Below, one piece after another: positions 1 to 7,799 of a DNA stretch of 64,000 bases. Both the position numbers and the translations under genes were made by a program. Source of the stretch: Streptomyces sp. CBMA152 (lineage in GTDB: Bacteria > Actinomycetota > Actinomycetes > Streptomycetales > Streptomycetaceae); NCBI RefSeq assembly GCF_014596475.1, contig NZ_MECJ01000004.1, forward strand, positions 143,486 through 207,485, in the 5' to 3' direction. Numbering within the stretch: the first letter of the stretch is position 1; every line of letters begins with the position of its first letter. The notes under the pieces are model-generated. The model had not been told where the DNA came from, ran no database searches, and worked only from the letters and a program-made list of their open reading frames with translations.

Positions 1-462
1 GTCCACGAAGGGGTCGTCGAGCTCGCCGTGCAGAGCGGCGAGCAGGGGCTTGTTGATCCTGGGGAGCAGGTAGACGTCGCCGAGCCGGTCGAGGGGCACC
101 CATTCGAAGCCCACTTGGATCGGATCCGGCGGGTCCGGCATCCGGGGCGTGGCGTCACCGACAGCCCTGGCGAGGAAGTTGAACTGGACCTTCTGTATGT
201 CGCCGAACTCGCCCTGCCAGGCGGCAGGAACGTACTCGACGACGCACAGCAGCCGCTCCGGGATCACGGCCAGTCCGGTTTCCTGGCGTACCTTGCGGCG
301 CACCGCTTGCCGCAAGCCCTCGCCGGTCTGTGCCTTGCCGCCGGGGAGGTTGTAGTGGAACCCGGCGTCATCGTCGTACGACAGCAGTAGAACGGCTTCG
401 TCTCGTACGACGGCGGCCTTGACGGACACGCTGATCTTCGGCAGCGGGCTGGTCAGATGCAC
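1..462 (-). CDS. Nudix hydrolase-like protein, C-terminus cut by window edge
   Basis: Nudix proteins hydrolyse nucleoside diphosphate-linked compounds. The 154 visible residues contain a Nudix box (about residues 41-64) starting LPGGKAQTGE and ending RKVRQETGL. The canonical REUxEE core reads RKVRQE, so one Glu is Lys and another is Gln; the last catalytic Glu and the Gly-Gly are kept. The GTG start overlaps the last 10 bases of the PEP-mutase-like gene, which indicates translational coupling as the fourth gene of a minus-strand operon. The reading frame is open to base 1, so the C-terminus is missing. Substrate is unknown and the altered box may mean weak or changed activity. Confidence 0.8.
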   Translation of the reverse strand, partial: MHLTSPLPKISVSVKAAVVRDEAVLLLSYDDDAGFHYNLPGGKAQTGEGLRQAVRRKVRQETGLAVIPERLLCVVEYVPAAWQGEFGDIQKVQFNFLARAVGDATPRMPDPPDPIQVGFEWVPLDRLGDVYLLPRINKPLLAALHGELDDPFVD

Positions 463-1319
463 GACACGGCTCCCGGCTCACCGATGCGCAGCAGGTCTCC
501 GACCTCGGCCAAGGGCGCGCCCATAGACGAGGTGAACGTCCCGGCGGTACCGAAATGACGGATGGCGCCGCGCATTGCGGCCAAGGCTGCGCGGCTGAGG
601 TGGTTCGCGTAGATGCACAGTCGGTAGCCGGCCTCGCCGAGCTGGTCGGCGGTGATCTGGGGGAACGCCGTGGGAACACTGGCCAGGGGAAGATCGAGAC
701 ACCAGGTCCGGGAGATGTCGAGGGCCTGCCGACCGCTGGCGTCTTTGGAGTGGATGAGCACGGCGTCGGCCCCTGCCTCGGCGTAGGCCCGGGCGTGTTC
801 CATGGCCACGTCGAGGTTGGCGCCCGTGACCAGGGCCTCGGTGCGGGCGATGAGCACCACGTCGTGTCCGGCCCGTTTGCGGATGGCTTCCAGCTGGCGG
901 CACAGCAGATCCTGCTCGGCGAGTCTCTGGGAGGTGTGAGCCGCGAAACTATTGCATTTCGGATAAGCGCTGTCCTCGATGCACAAGGCGGTGGCACCGG
1001 ACCGCAGAAGGTCGTCCGCGTATCGCTCCGCGATATGTGCGGCGCCACCGGCGTTGTCCATGTCGACGATGACAGGGAGATCGGTCACTCGGGTCACGGC
1101 GACCACGGTGTCGGCGAGGTCGCGTGGGCCGAGGACGTTGGCGTCGGGCAGCCCGTACGCGGCCGATACCTCCAAGCCGCTGACCCACAGCGCGTCGAAT
1201 CCACCGTCGGCGGCCAGGCGCGCGGCGAGGGCATTCGCGGCACCTACGGCGAGCAGCGGCCGCGCCTGCTCCCTGCCCTCCAAGGCCGAACGAAGAGCCT
1301 CTGCGGAACGACTATGCAT
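453..1319 (-). CDS. PEP mutase / isocitrate lyase superfamily protein
   Basis: A 288-residue TIM-barrel enzyme of the PEP mutase/isocitrate lyase superfamily, which makes or breaks C-C or C-P bonds of phosphoenolpyruvate-like substrates with Mg2+. Visible motifs are DMDNAGG (about 86-92, metal-binding Asp pair), IED (114-116), PKCNSF (120-125) and ARTEAL (158-163). The KCNS stretch resembles the K-x-N-S loop of PEP mutases rather than the KKCGH of isocitrate lyases. The ATG at 1319 overlaps the dTMP-kinase-like gene by 8 bp, so longer N-terminal extensions are rejected. No other phosphonate gene is visible, so a phosphonate product is not shown; oxaloacetate or methylisocitrate chemistry is also possible. 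Confidence 0.85.
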   Translation of the reverse strand: MHSRSAEALRSALEGREQARPLLAVGAANALAARLAADGGFDALWVSGLEVSAAYGLPDANVLGPRDLADTVVAVTRVTDLPVIVDMDNAGGAAHIAERYADDLLRSGATALCIEDSAYPKCNSFAAHTSQRLAEQDLLCRQLEAIRKRAGHDVVLIARTEALVTGANLDVAMEHARAYAEAGADAVLIHSKDASGRQALDISRTWCLDLPLASVPTAFPQITADQLGEAGYRLCIYANHLSRAALAAMRGAIRHFGTAGTFTSSMGAPLAEVGDLLRIGEPGAVSCI

Positions 1320-1989
1320 GGTTGTTCTCCTCTGTCGGTGAGGGCGGGACAAGGCCCCGCTCGCGCATGACGTCCCAGGCCGCGAGAAGCAGGGCGGACC
1401 GGGAGCGGGCGGAGTCCAGGCGGACGACCTCGCCCAGAAGCGGGTATGCGTCAGGCTGGGTGGCCACGGCGTCGTACACGTCTCGGACGCGGTTCTGCAC
1501 GTTCTGCACGTCCCAGTCGGGGCGGACCGCGTCGCCTGGGCGTGCGTGCGCACGCCGAAGGGATTCGGACGGGTGCAGATCGAGGACGAACGTCAGATCC
1601 GGGGCGCAGGTCACCGCCGCCGACAGGCGCCGGTACGTTTCGGTCGGCTTCATGTCGTGCCTGACTGCGAAGAAGGCCAGCTCGCTGAGCAGCCATCGGT
1701 CGGCGATGACCGGGCGAGCGGTCTGCTGCGGCAGCACCAGCCGTTCCAGGGCGGCGCGTTTGTCCGTGCCGATGGCGGCCAGATACGCATCGCGGTTCTC
1801 GCTGCTGGGCTGGTACTTGCCACTGACGATGTCCGTGGCGACATCGGGGGCGAGGAAGTTCGTGGTGAGAACGCACAGCGGCGTGACCCCGTACAGCCCC
1901 TCCCACAGGCGGAACATGCCTTTACGCAATGTGGTCTTGCCTGTCCCGTCCAGGCCCTCGACGGCGATGAAGGGGTATCGCATGTTCAT
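1312..1989 (-). CDS. Thymidylate kinase-like P-loop kinase
   Basis: This 225-residue protein resembles dTMP kinases, which phosphorylate dTMP to dTDP with ATP. It has a P-loop, EGLDGTGKTT (11-20), a DRW motif (97-99) in place of the usual DRY, and an Arg-rich lid-like stretch around residues 145-158. The ATG overlaps the upstream stop as ATGA, and its own end overlaps the next start by 8 bp, so it is co-translated with its neighbours. Because it lies in an accessory operon with a Nudix and a PEP-mutase-family enzyme, it may act on a modified nucleotide or small molecule and not be the housekeeping kinase; that is inference. Confidence 0.8.
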   Translation of the reverse strand: MNMRYPFIAVEGLDGTGKTTLRKGMFRLWEGLYGVTPLCVLTTNFLAPDVATDIVSGKYQPSSENRDAYLAAIGTDKRAALERLVLPQQTARPVIADRWLLSELAFFAVRHDMKPTETYRRLSAAVTCAPDLTFVLDLHPSESLRRAHARPGDAVRPDWDVQNVQNRVRDVYDAVATQPDAYPLLGEVVRLDSARSRSALLLAAWDVMRERGLVPPSPTEENNHA

Positions 1990-2732
1990 TCCACCTGCCC
2001 CGCGCCGGTGCCACCCGCGTACTTCATGAACCGCCCCCGCCAGCGGGCTGTCGTCGAGACGAGGTCGACAAGCCTCAACTCACCTAGTTCGTCGAGGAGA
2101 TCGGGAAGCTCGCGCTCGGCTTCGATCCCGTACTCGATGGCTCGGCAGTAAGCCGCCCTTCGGACACTGGAATCGTCGGCTCGCAAGGCGGCTTCCAGGA
2201 CACGGGTGGCGGCACCGACCGCGACCACCTGCACGGCGGACTCCAGGGCCCGCAAGTGAAGGGGACCGGGGTGGGGCTCAAGGGTCAGGTGGTGGACACC
2301 GCGATGGCGGATGACGGCGAAGAAGCCTACCCACCACGCCGCCGCGTCGCAGACTGCGGTGACCGCAGCGCCCCAGCGAGCCCGGGAGGATTCCAGCAGG
2401 AGGTTCTCCGCAGCGCGGCGGGCGGAGTGCTGTAGCGGGCTGCCCGCGCCTGTGCACTCCGGTCCATACGTCTGCGGCAGTTCGCACCAGAAGTCCAGCT
2501 CCGAGCTCCGAAGCAGTCGGTCACCGCCTTTCGGGGGCGCAGTCGGCCGTGCGCACAAGTGGGCGGCAGTCACACCGCTGATATCCGGCAGCCGGTCGCC
2601 GGCGGTGACGGCCGAGCGCCACTCGTCCACGTGGAGATGGAGGCGCTGGATGACCAGCCCGTCCGCAACAGCCTGCCAAGCGCTCTGGAGGGATGTCGCG
2701 TCAGCGGGAAGAGGGCTTTTCGCGGGTGTCAC
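1986..2732 (-). CDS. Hypothetical protein, first gene of the Nudix/PEP-mutase operon
   Basis: I do not recognise this 248-residue family. It is mostly helical and soluble-looking, with one Trp-rich hydrophobic stretch (AAWWVGFFAVI) mid-protein, and an Arg-rich, Glu-rich C-terminal third. It is the first gene of a four-gene minus-strand operon: its TGA overlaps the next ATG in an ATGA. It is divergent from a zinc-ribbon XRE regulator, with about 170 bp between the two starts. The GTG at 2732 is the first in-frame start that leaves room for a promoter. Operon position suggests a role shared with the nucleotide enzymes downstream, but no function can be assigned. Confidence 0.65.
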   Translation of the reverse strand: MTPAKSPLPADATSLQSAWQAVADGLVIQRLHLHVDEWRSAVTAGDRLPDISGVTAAHLCARPTAPPKGGDRLLRSSELDFWCELPQTYGPECTGAGSPLQHSARRAAENLLLESSRARWGAAVTAVCDAAAWWVGFFAVIRHRGVHHLTLEPHPGPLHLRALESAVQVVAVGAATRVLEAALRADDSSVRRAAYCRAIEYGIEAERELPDLLDELGELRLVDLVSTTARWRGRFMKYAGGTGAGQVE

Positions 2733-2840
2733 GTGGCGTGTCCCTTCGCCAGGAGGTCAGGAGGAACGACATACGAGTAGCCAGGGGTTCGGCCGCTCGC
2801 GGGGTGCCCGTTCACGATCGCAGTCGGGCCCGTACCGGCC

Positions 2841-2860
2841 TATGAGCGTTTATGAGTGAT
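2841..2860. promoter_or_regulatory. Putative operator: two tandem TATGAG half-sites
   Basis: TATGAGCGTT is followed at once by TATGAGTGAT, giving two TATGAG half-sites one helical turn apart. The site lies between the divergent starts at 2732 and 2901. On the opposite strand it reads CTCATAAACGCTCAT, which matches 13 of 15 bases of the site at 6692-6706 in another divergent promoter region. This is sequence observation; regulator binding is inferred. Confidence 0.4.
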
Positions 2861-2900
2861 CGTCGAAGTCCCGTACCGGACAGGGAAGTTCGGGGAGACA

Positions 2901-4451
2901 ATGCCCGTCATGGGGAGCACTCAGCGACGGCGGTGTGCGCAGTGCGGTTCACCGCTGAGCCGCTCCAACGCCGGCACCCGGTGCGCGCTGTGTGAGCGCG
3001 CACCGGTGAAACGTCTCGACCCGGCCTTCTGGGACGACTCTGCCGTCCGCGCTGCAGCAGCTGCCTGGGACTTCGGAACCGTGGTCCGCCTCTTTCGTCG
3101 GCACACCGGTCTCTCACAGACGGCCGTAGCCCGTCTCGTCAGCATCGACCAGGCTGAAGTAAGCCGATTGGAGCGCGGCCAAAAGAAGATCCGTGACCGC
3201 CGTCAACTCGCGCAATGGAGCGAGGCGCTCGGTATGCCCGTCGACCTGTTGGGCCCACTGCCCAACGCCGCCTCGCATCCGACCACAACGGCACACTCCG
3301 GGGCGAGTCCGGTGCTTCAGGATGGCCCCGGTCAACTCCTGCTCCCCGCCGGCCGTAATCTGCCTCCCTCTCTGCTGCCCACGCTGACCAGTCCTGCCGC
3401 CTCGTTTCGGGGCAATCTCCTGTGGCTGTCACCGAGCAGCGACCTTGAGGCATGGAGCTCCATGCCGCTCCGGGCCCTGCTCGCCGCCACCCGCATCATC
3501 GACGGGGCACGACGGTATTTCGTGATGGACGCACGTGAAGGCAGCCCGAGCCCAGAGGGAAGGACCCATGCCATCCCTGCGGCTTTTGAACTCGATGACC
3601 TCACCTACGGGATCCTGTGGGCTGTTGCGGGTTTCGACTCCGCCCTGCTCGGCGACGATGCGGCTCTCCATGAAGTGTTCCTCCAGGCACCGGAGAAACT
3701 CCTGGGAGGAAGTGGCAGCGCGATCACGTCTGGAAGCCTCACTGACGGATCACACATGCTCATCGGTTCCCAGGTATGCGCCTGGTTCATCCTGGAACAG
3801 CGCGATGCCTTGGGAGGGGACCCGGTCTTCTGGACCCGTGAACAGCGCGGGGAAGAGGCGGCCACGTGGCTGTTCTTCGAGCACAAGCACCGGTACCTCA
3901 AGCACATGGCTCCGCAGCGGCCGCAGAGCGGAGCAGGCCGCGGCTTCTGCGTTCCCCGGCAGGAGGTCGTCGCCTCGCCGACATACGAGCGTGTGCTGCT
4001 GTTCCTCGCGATCGCGTTAATGGAGTCGTACGGCATCACGACGTGGCTCACCGAGGAGCCGGAGCTCCAGGAGACCGACGGATTCGTACTCGTTCCCGGG
4101 CGCAGGGTAGCGATCGCGACCTGGGTACGTGCAGCCCCTGTTCCACGGACGTCACTGACGGCAAGCGCGCAAATGCTCCGAAATTTCACGGACGTCACCG
4201 GCCATGCGAGGGCGCACACCGTCACTGCGGGGGCGACACCGGGACAGCGACTGGTGGCGACTGCGGATTATCTCGGCCTCGACCGCCCATGGTTGGCTCG
4301 CCGCTGCCGACAACTCGCGGCAGAAGGCACTACAACCCTTGCCAGACCTCGTAGCCGTCATCTCAGTCTCGACGCACTCGACATCGCGTGCTCATACGTC
4401 GCTGGCCAATTTGCGCTCGAAGCCGGCACCCGCGCAGGCGCGACCCGATAG
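2901..4451 (+). CDS. Zinc-ribbon XRE-family transcriptional regulator
   Basis: A 516-residue protein with three visible parts. Residues 12-31 form a treble C-x2-C pair (CAQC and CALC) likely to bind zinc. Residues about 58-100 form an XRE-type helix-turn-helix (TGLSQTAVARLV followed by AEVSRLERG). A long C-terminal region of about 400 residues has no motif I know and may be a sensor domain. The ATG at 2901 follows GGGGAG; an ATG at 2910 is the alternative, and the reading frame extends upstream to 2856 without a good ribosome site. It is divergent from the Nudix/PEP-mutase operon and probably regulates it and itself. DNA target and ligand are unknown. Confidence 0.75.
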   Translation: MPVMGSTQRRRCAQCGSPLSRSNAGTRCALCERAPVKRLDPAFWDDSAVRAAAAAWDFGTVVRLFRRHTGLSQTAVARLVSIDQAEVSRLERGQKKIRDRRQLAQWSEALGMPVDLLGPLPNAASHPTTTAHSGASPVLQDGPGQLLLPAGRNLPPSLLPTLTSPAASFRGNLLWLSPSSDLEAWSSMPLRALLAATRIIDGARRYFVMDAREGSPSPEGRTHAIPAAFELDDLTYGILWAVAGFDSALLGDDAALHEVFLQAPEKLLGGSGSAITSGSLTDGSHMLIGSQVCAWFILEQRDALGGDPVFWTREQRGEEAATWLFFEHKHRYLKHMAPQRPQSGAGRGFCVPRQEVVASPTYERVLLFLAIALMESYGITTWLTEEPELQETDGFVLVPGRRVAIATWVRAAPVPRTSLTASAQMLRNFTDVTGHARAHTVTAGATPGQRLVATADYLGLDRPWLARRCRQLAAEGTTTLARPRSRHLSLDALDIACSYVAGQFALEAGTRAGATR

Positions 4452-4521
4452 CCTGCACGAAACGATCTCCACGGTGCGAGAATCTGCTCGGGCTGGAACG
4501 ATCTGACAGACGGGGACGACG

Positions 4522-5517
4522 GTGGGCGCGACAAGGACGGTAGCGGTCTACTCGCTGGGCGGCACCATCGCCATGACCACCGATCCGACGACCGGCGGCG
4601 TGGTGCCGGCGTTGTCCGCGCACGATCTACTCGCCGCCGTCCCCGGCCTGGACAGTCACGACATCGAGCTGCGCGTTCATGACTTCCGCCGGGTACCGGG
4701 CGCCTCGCTCACCCTCGACGACCTGGTTGAACTCAGCGTAGACATCCGCAAGTCGTTGGACAGCGCTGACATCGCGGGGGTCGTGATCACGCAGGGCACC
4801 GACACCATCGAGGAGACCGCGTTCTTCCTCGACCTGCGCTACGGTCACGATCAACCGGTCATCGTCACAGGCGCCATGCGCAACCCCACCATGGCCGGAC
4901 CCGACGGACCCGCCAACCTGTATGCGGCTGTCATCGCCGCAGCCGACCCTCGACTGCGAGGGGCCGGAACACTGGTTGTCCTCAACGACGAGATCCACGC
5001 CGCACGGCACGTCCGCAAGTCCCACACCACCAGTCCCGCCGCCTTCACATCCCCAGGCGCCGGTCCCATCGGCCGCGTCGCCGAAGGCCGTGTGCAGCTC
5101 GCGTCGTCCCTTCCCCGTCGGACCGAACCCCTTGGCCCAACGAACCGGGACGTCCGGGTGGGCCTCTATACGGTCAGCGTCGGCGACGACGGGGCGCTGC
5201 TCGACGCATGGGACGGGCGGTGCGATGGGCTCGTCGTCGCCGCGTTCGGGGTCGGTCACGTGCCGCAACGGTTCGTCGAGACGCTTCAACGACTTGCCTC
5301 GCGCATCCCTGTGGTCCTCGCCTCCCGTATCGGCAATGGCCCAGTCCTGACGGGGACTTATGGGTTCCCGGGATCAGAGAAAGACCTGATCGGCCGAGGT
5401 CTCATTCCGGCTGGCACCCTTGGCCCCTACCAGGCGAGGCTTCTTCTCCACGCGCTGCTCGCTCAGGACGCGAATCGCAGTGCGATCACGGATACCTTCG
5501 CCGGGCAGGCGTACTGA
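4522..5517 (+). CDS. Type I/II-family L-asparaginase/glutaminase
   Basis: Hydrolyses L-asparagine to aspartate and ammonia. The 331-residue length is normal. Catalytic motifs are present: SLGGTIAM (11-18, nucleophilic Thr15), TQGTDT (90-95, Thr93-Asp94) and a Lys in ARHVRKS (Lys166). No signal peptide is visible, so it should be cytoplasmic. The GTG at 4522 is chosen because the first conserved beta strand begins six residues later; the ribosome site is GACGGGGACGAC-like upstream. It is followed after 43 bp by a PPC-domain gene on the same strand, so the two may be co-transcribed. Substrate preference between asparagine and glutamine cannot be read from sequence alone. Confidence 0.9.
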   Translation: MGATRTVAVYSLGGTIAMTTDPTTGGVVPALSAHDLLAAVPGLDSHDIELRVHDFRRVPGASLTLDDLVELSVDIRKSLDSADIAGVVITQGTDTIEETAFFLDLRYGHDQPVIVTGAMRNPTMAGPDGPANLYAAVIAAADPRLRGAGTLVVLNDEIHAARHVRKSHTTSPAAFTSPGAGPIGRVAEGRVQLASSLPRRTEPLGPTNRDVRVGLYTVSVGDDGALLDAWDGRCDGLVVAAFGVGHVPQRFVETLQRLASRIPVVLASRIGNGPVLTGTYGFPGSEKDLIGRGLIPAGTLGPYQARLLLHALLAQDANRSAITDTFAGQAY

Positions 5518-5560
5518 GTCCTAGCGAAGCCGATCAGAGCACTCACCAGGAGTACCACCC

Positions 5561-6028
5561 ATGCGTGCCCATGAACTGACCATCGGCCGGACGTTCGGCG
5601 TCACCTTCGACCACGGCGAGGACTTCTTCGGCACGCTCTCCGCGTTCTGCCGCGAGCACGGTGTGCGCCAGGGATACATCCCGTCGTTCATCGGGGCCTT
5701 CGCGGAAGCCGAAATCGTAGGCGCCTGCGAAAAGCTGGAGGACCCCGACGCCCCCGTCTGGGCCAAGACATACGTCACGAATGTCGAGGCCTTCGGAGCC
5801 GGCACCCTCGCCCACGACCCGGCAACCGGCGGCATCCTGCCGCACATCCACGTGTCCGCCGGGCTCAAGGCGCAGTCGGCCGACGGCCGCACTAGTCACC
5901 TGTTGAGCGCCAAGGTCCAGTTCCTGAGCGAGCTGCTCGTGGTCGAGGTCACGGCGCCGACCATGACCCGGCCACGCAACTCGGCGCTGTACGACGTGCC
6001 GCTCCTCACCTTCGGCTCATCGCAATGA
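5561..6028 (+). CDS. PPC (DUF296) domain protein
   Basis: A 155-residue single-domain protein of the PPC/DUF296 family, a trimeric fold found alone in prokaryotes and fused to AT-hooks in plants. The motif ILPHIHVSAG (about 90-99) carries the conserved histidines that bind a metal in prokaryotic members. The start is an ATG with GGAG 10 bases upstream. It follows the asparaginase gene closely and its 3' end overlaps the convergent nucleotidyltransferase-like gene by 23 bp. Its biochemical role is not established; the asparaginase link is positional only. Confidence 0.8.
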   Translation: MRAHELTIGRTFGVTFDHGEDFFGTLSAFCREHGVRQGYIPSFIGAFAEAEIVGACEKLEDPDAPVWAKTYVTNVEAFGAGTLAHDPATGGILPHIHVSAGLKAQSADGRTSHLLSAKVQFLSELLVVEVTAPTMTRPRNSALYDVPLLTFGSSQ

Positions 6029-6626
6029 GGCGCTTGCGCCACGGGTGCCGGGGCTCGCACAAGTCGAGAGCTTCCAGCAGCCACGCGCGCTGAGCCGACC
6101 CAAGCCGCGGGAGGACGGCTTCGAAGTCCGCCTGGTCCTTCTCCCGAGTCGCCTTGGCCTTGTAGAAGAGCTGCACTTCGGGCGCGAGGTAAGGGATGCC
6201 CTCCGCTGACACCTGCCCGACGCGATCCAGGGGCAGCCGGACCCGGGCGTCACGACGTGAGACCCACTGATCGGCATCGGACTCGTCCAGCAGCAACTCG
6301 AGGGACCACGGCGCAGCGGGCGAACGACGGCACCAGAGGCCGTTCAACGGCAGCTCAAGGAATTCACCCGGCTGCCACGGGCGCAGCCGTCCGGCCCCGG
6401 GAGGATCGGCGACGTAAAGGTCCCAGTCGGCCATACGCGCGCGGACGCGTTCTTGATCACGACGCAGTACGAGCACGTCGATATCACCGTGAGGGCGGAT
6501 CTCCCTCTCGGCCGCCAGCTCGATGGCGTAACCGCCCGCGATCCACCACGGGAAGTCCGCCCCTTTGAACAGCTCGGCAACCTCGGACGGCCGGGCGGGG
6601 GACCAACGTCCCAGAACATCGCTCAC
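6006..6626 (-). CDS. Nucleotidyltransferase-fold protein (aminoglycoside adenylyltransferase-like)
   Basis: About 206 residues of the nucleotidyltransferase superfamily. Visible motifs are WWIAGGYAIEL and HGDIDVLVLR, the G-G and D-x-D elements that hold metal and nucleotide in LinA- and AadA-like enzymes. A later YKAKATREKDQADFEA segment matches the helical C-terminal part of amino-acid or drug adenylyltransferases. I chose the GTG at 6626 because AGGA lies seven bases upstream; the frame is open to an earlier ATG at 6665. It converges on, and overlaps, the PPC gene. It could inactivate an aminoglycoside or lincosamide or transfer nucleotide to a protein; no target is visible. Confidence 0.7.
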   Translation of the reverse strand: MSDVLGRWSPARPSEVAELFKGADFPWWIAGGYAIELAAEREIRPHGDIDVLVLRRDQERVRARMADWDLYVADPPGAGRLRPWQPGEFLELPLNGLWCRRSPAAPWSLELLLDESDADQWVSRRDARVRLPLDRVGQVSAEGIPYLAPEVQLFYKAKATREKDQADFEAVLPRLGSAQRAWLLEALDLCEPRHPWRKRLIAMSRR

Positions 6627-6690
6627 CGGCCCATCCTGCCAGCTGATCCAGGCGCGCTCGTGCACTGTGGGTCGGCCCGCCCAATCCGAT

Positions 6691-6710
6691 GCTCATAAAC
6701 ACCCATGAGC
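6691..6710. promoter_or_regulatory. Putative operator: GCTCAT-N8-ATGAGC inverted repeat
   Basis: A 6-bp inverted repeat with an 8-bp spacer lies just upstream of the divergent nucleotidyltransferase-like gene and the 6892 gene. The CTCATAAACACCCAT portion matches the reverse strand of the 2841-2860 site at 13 of 15 positions, suggesting a shared regulator. Binding is inferred. Confidence 0.4.
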
Positions 6711-6891
6711 ACGAACACGGGCCGTGGCCATCGTTGACGCCATGCCCCGCACCCGACACCGCCGTCTCACCGCTGACGGCATCACCGGCAATCGCTGTCC
6801 GCGCAAAGTACTTGGCGAAGGACGGTTCCGCTCTTCCCGAGCACCACGGTGTCGTGGGTGCGTCCCAGCCCGGATCACCACGGAGGCCGCC

Positions 6892-7056
6892 ATGCTGCCG
6901 ACCGTCCTGCTCACCGCAGCCCTTCTCCTGCCTGCCGCATTGACCGGCAGCCCGCTGCTCCGCGCCGAAGTCCGCACCTACGTGGGTCCCGGGAGCGGCC
7001 GACATCGTCGCGGCGCCCGAGGACGACACGCAGTCCGAGGGGGTGCGGTGCGGTGA
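6892..7056 (+). CDS. Small membrane peptide coupled to the anti-sigma-like ATPase
   Basis: A 54-codon gene starting at an ATG with GGAGG five bases upstream. Residues 3-20 (PTVLLTAALLLPAALTGS) form a hydrophobic segment, followed by an Arg-rich tail. The stop overlaps the GTG of the next gene as GTGA, a typical translational-coupling arrangement. The strong ribosome site and the overlap support translation. I do not recognise the family. It may anchor to the membrane and act with the RsbW-like ATPase encoded next, which is positional inference. Longer N-terminal forms starting at 6724 are not supported by a ribosome site. Confidence 0.5.
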   Translation: MLPTVLLTAALLLPAALTGSPLLRAEVRTYVGPGSGRHRRGARGRHAVRGGAVR

Positions 7057-7541
7057 ACGCAACTCCCATCATCCCGCTCGGCTGCCTGTACCGCTGGACG
7101 AGCTGCACGCCGAACCCGGCGGCTACGGCGCGCGCGACACTGCGGCGTGCCCTGTCCCAGCTGGGGCTGCCTGGCGAAGCGATCAGCGATGGCGTCCTTG
7201 CCGCATCCGAACTCGTCGCCAACGCGACCGAACATGCCCTGGGACCCTACGAGTTGCGCCTTCGGCGCACGGTGGACGCGATCATGTGCGAAGTCCTGGA
7301 CCACGATCCGAAGATCCCCGACTGCGCGGAGTTGCCGTCGACTACTCCCTTCGCGGTGAAGCCGCAGAGCTGTGGCGGCGGGCTGGACGCGCTGCTGGAG
7401 CTGCTGTCCGAACGAGGGCGAGGCTTGCACATCGTCCACGAGCTGACATGCGGCGCGTGGGGCTTCAGGACATCCGATGACGGCACCAAGACCGCATGGA
7501 TCGCGATCCCAGTAGCGCCTGATCGTAAGCACGTGCCTTGA
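7053..7541 (+). CDS. RsbW-like HATPase domain regulator
   Basis: A 162-residue GHKL-type ATPase of the RsbW/anti-sigma-factor class that is very abundant in Streptomyces. The N box is SELVANATEHA and the G box is RGRGLHIVHEL. There is no phosphatase, PAS or sigma domain, so it probably works by binding or phosphorylating a sigma factor antagonist. The GTG start overlaps the upstream small gene and has GAGGGGG nearby. A strong hairpin at 7606-7639 follows. No cognate sigma or anti-anti-sigma gene is in the window, so its partner is unknown. Confidence 0.8.
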   Translation: MNATPIIPLGCLYRWTSCTPNPAATARATLRRALSQLGLPGEAISDGVLAASELVANATEHALGPYELRLRRTVDAIMCEVLDHDPKIPDCAELPSTTPFAVKPQSCGGGLDALLELLSERGRGLHIVHELTCGAWGFRTSDDGTKTAWIAIPVAPDRKHVP

Positions 7542-7605
7542 CGGCAGTCCGCCCGAGGGTATTTGGAGGGCGGCGACTCATCTGACCTGCCGGTTGCTTT
7601 CGGGG

Positions 7606-7639
7606 TGGGGCTTGTCGCTCATTCGAGCGACAAGCCCCA
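7606..7639 (+). terminator. Intrinsic terminator after the RsbW-like gene
   Basis: A perfect 15-bp stem (7606-7620 with 7625-7639) and ATTC loop, followed by TCTTTCT. It lies 65 bp after the stop at 7541. Confidence 0.75.
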
Positions 7640-7799
7640 TCTTTCTCGGGTGGAGCGGCATCACGGCAGCGCATGGTCACGTAACAGGACAGATACAGAG
7701 CGGAATTGATCCTTCCTTCGTGATTGACCGGCGCGTCAGCGGGTAGCTCCAGTCACATCTGCTCACGGAGAGTGTCTGTTAGGGTCGAAAGAGTGACGG

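Noticed and set aside
453..1553. Long form of the PEP-mutase-like protein from 1553
   Set aside because: The extra 78 residues overlap the kinase gene in another frame and are Arg/Thr/Pro-rich; the ATG at 1319 begins the family fold.
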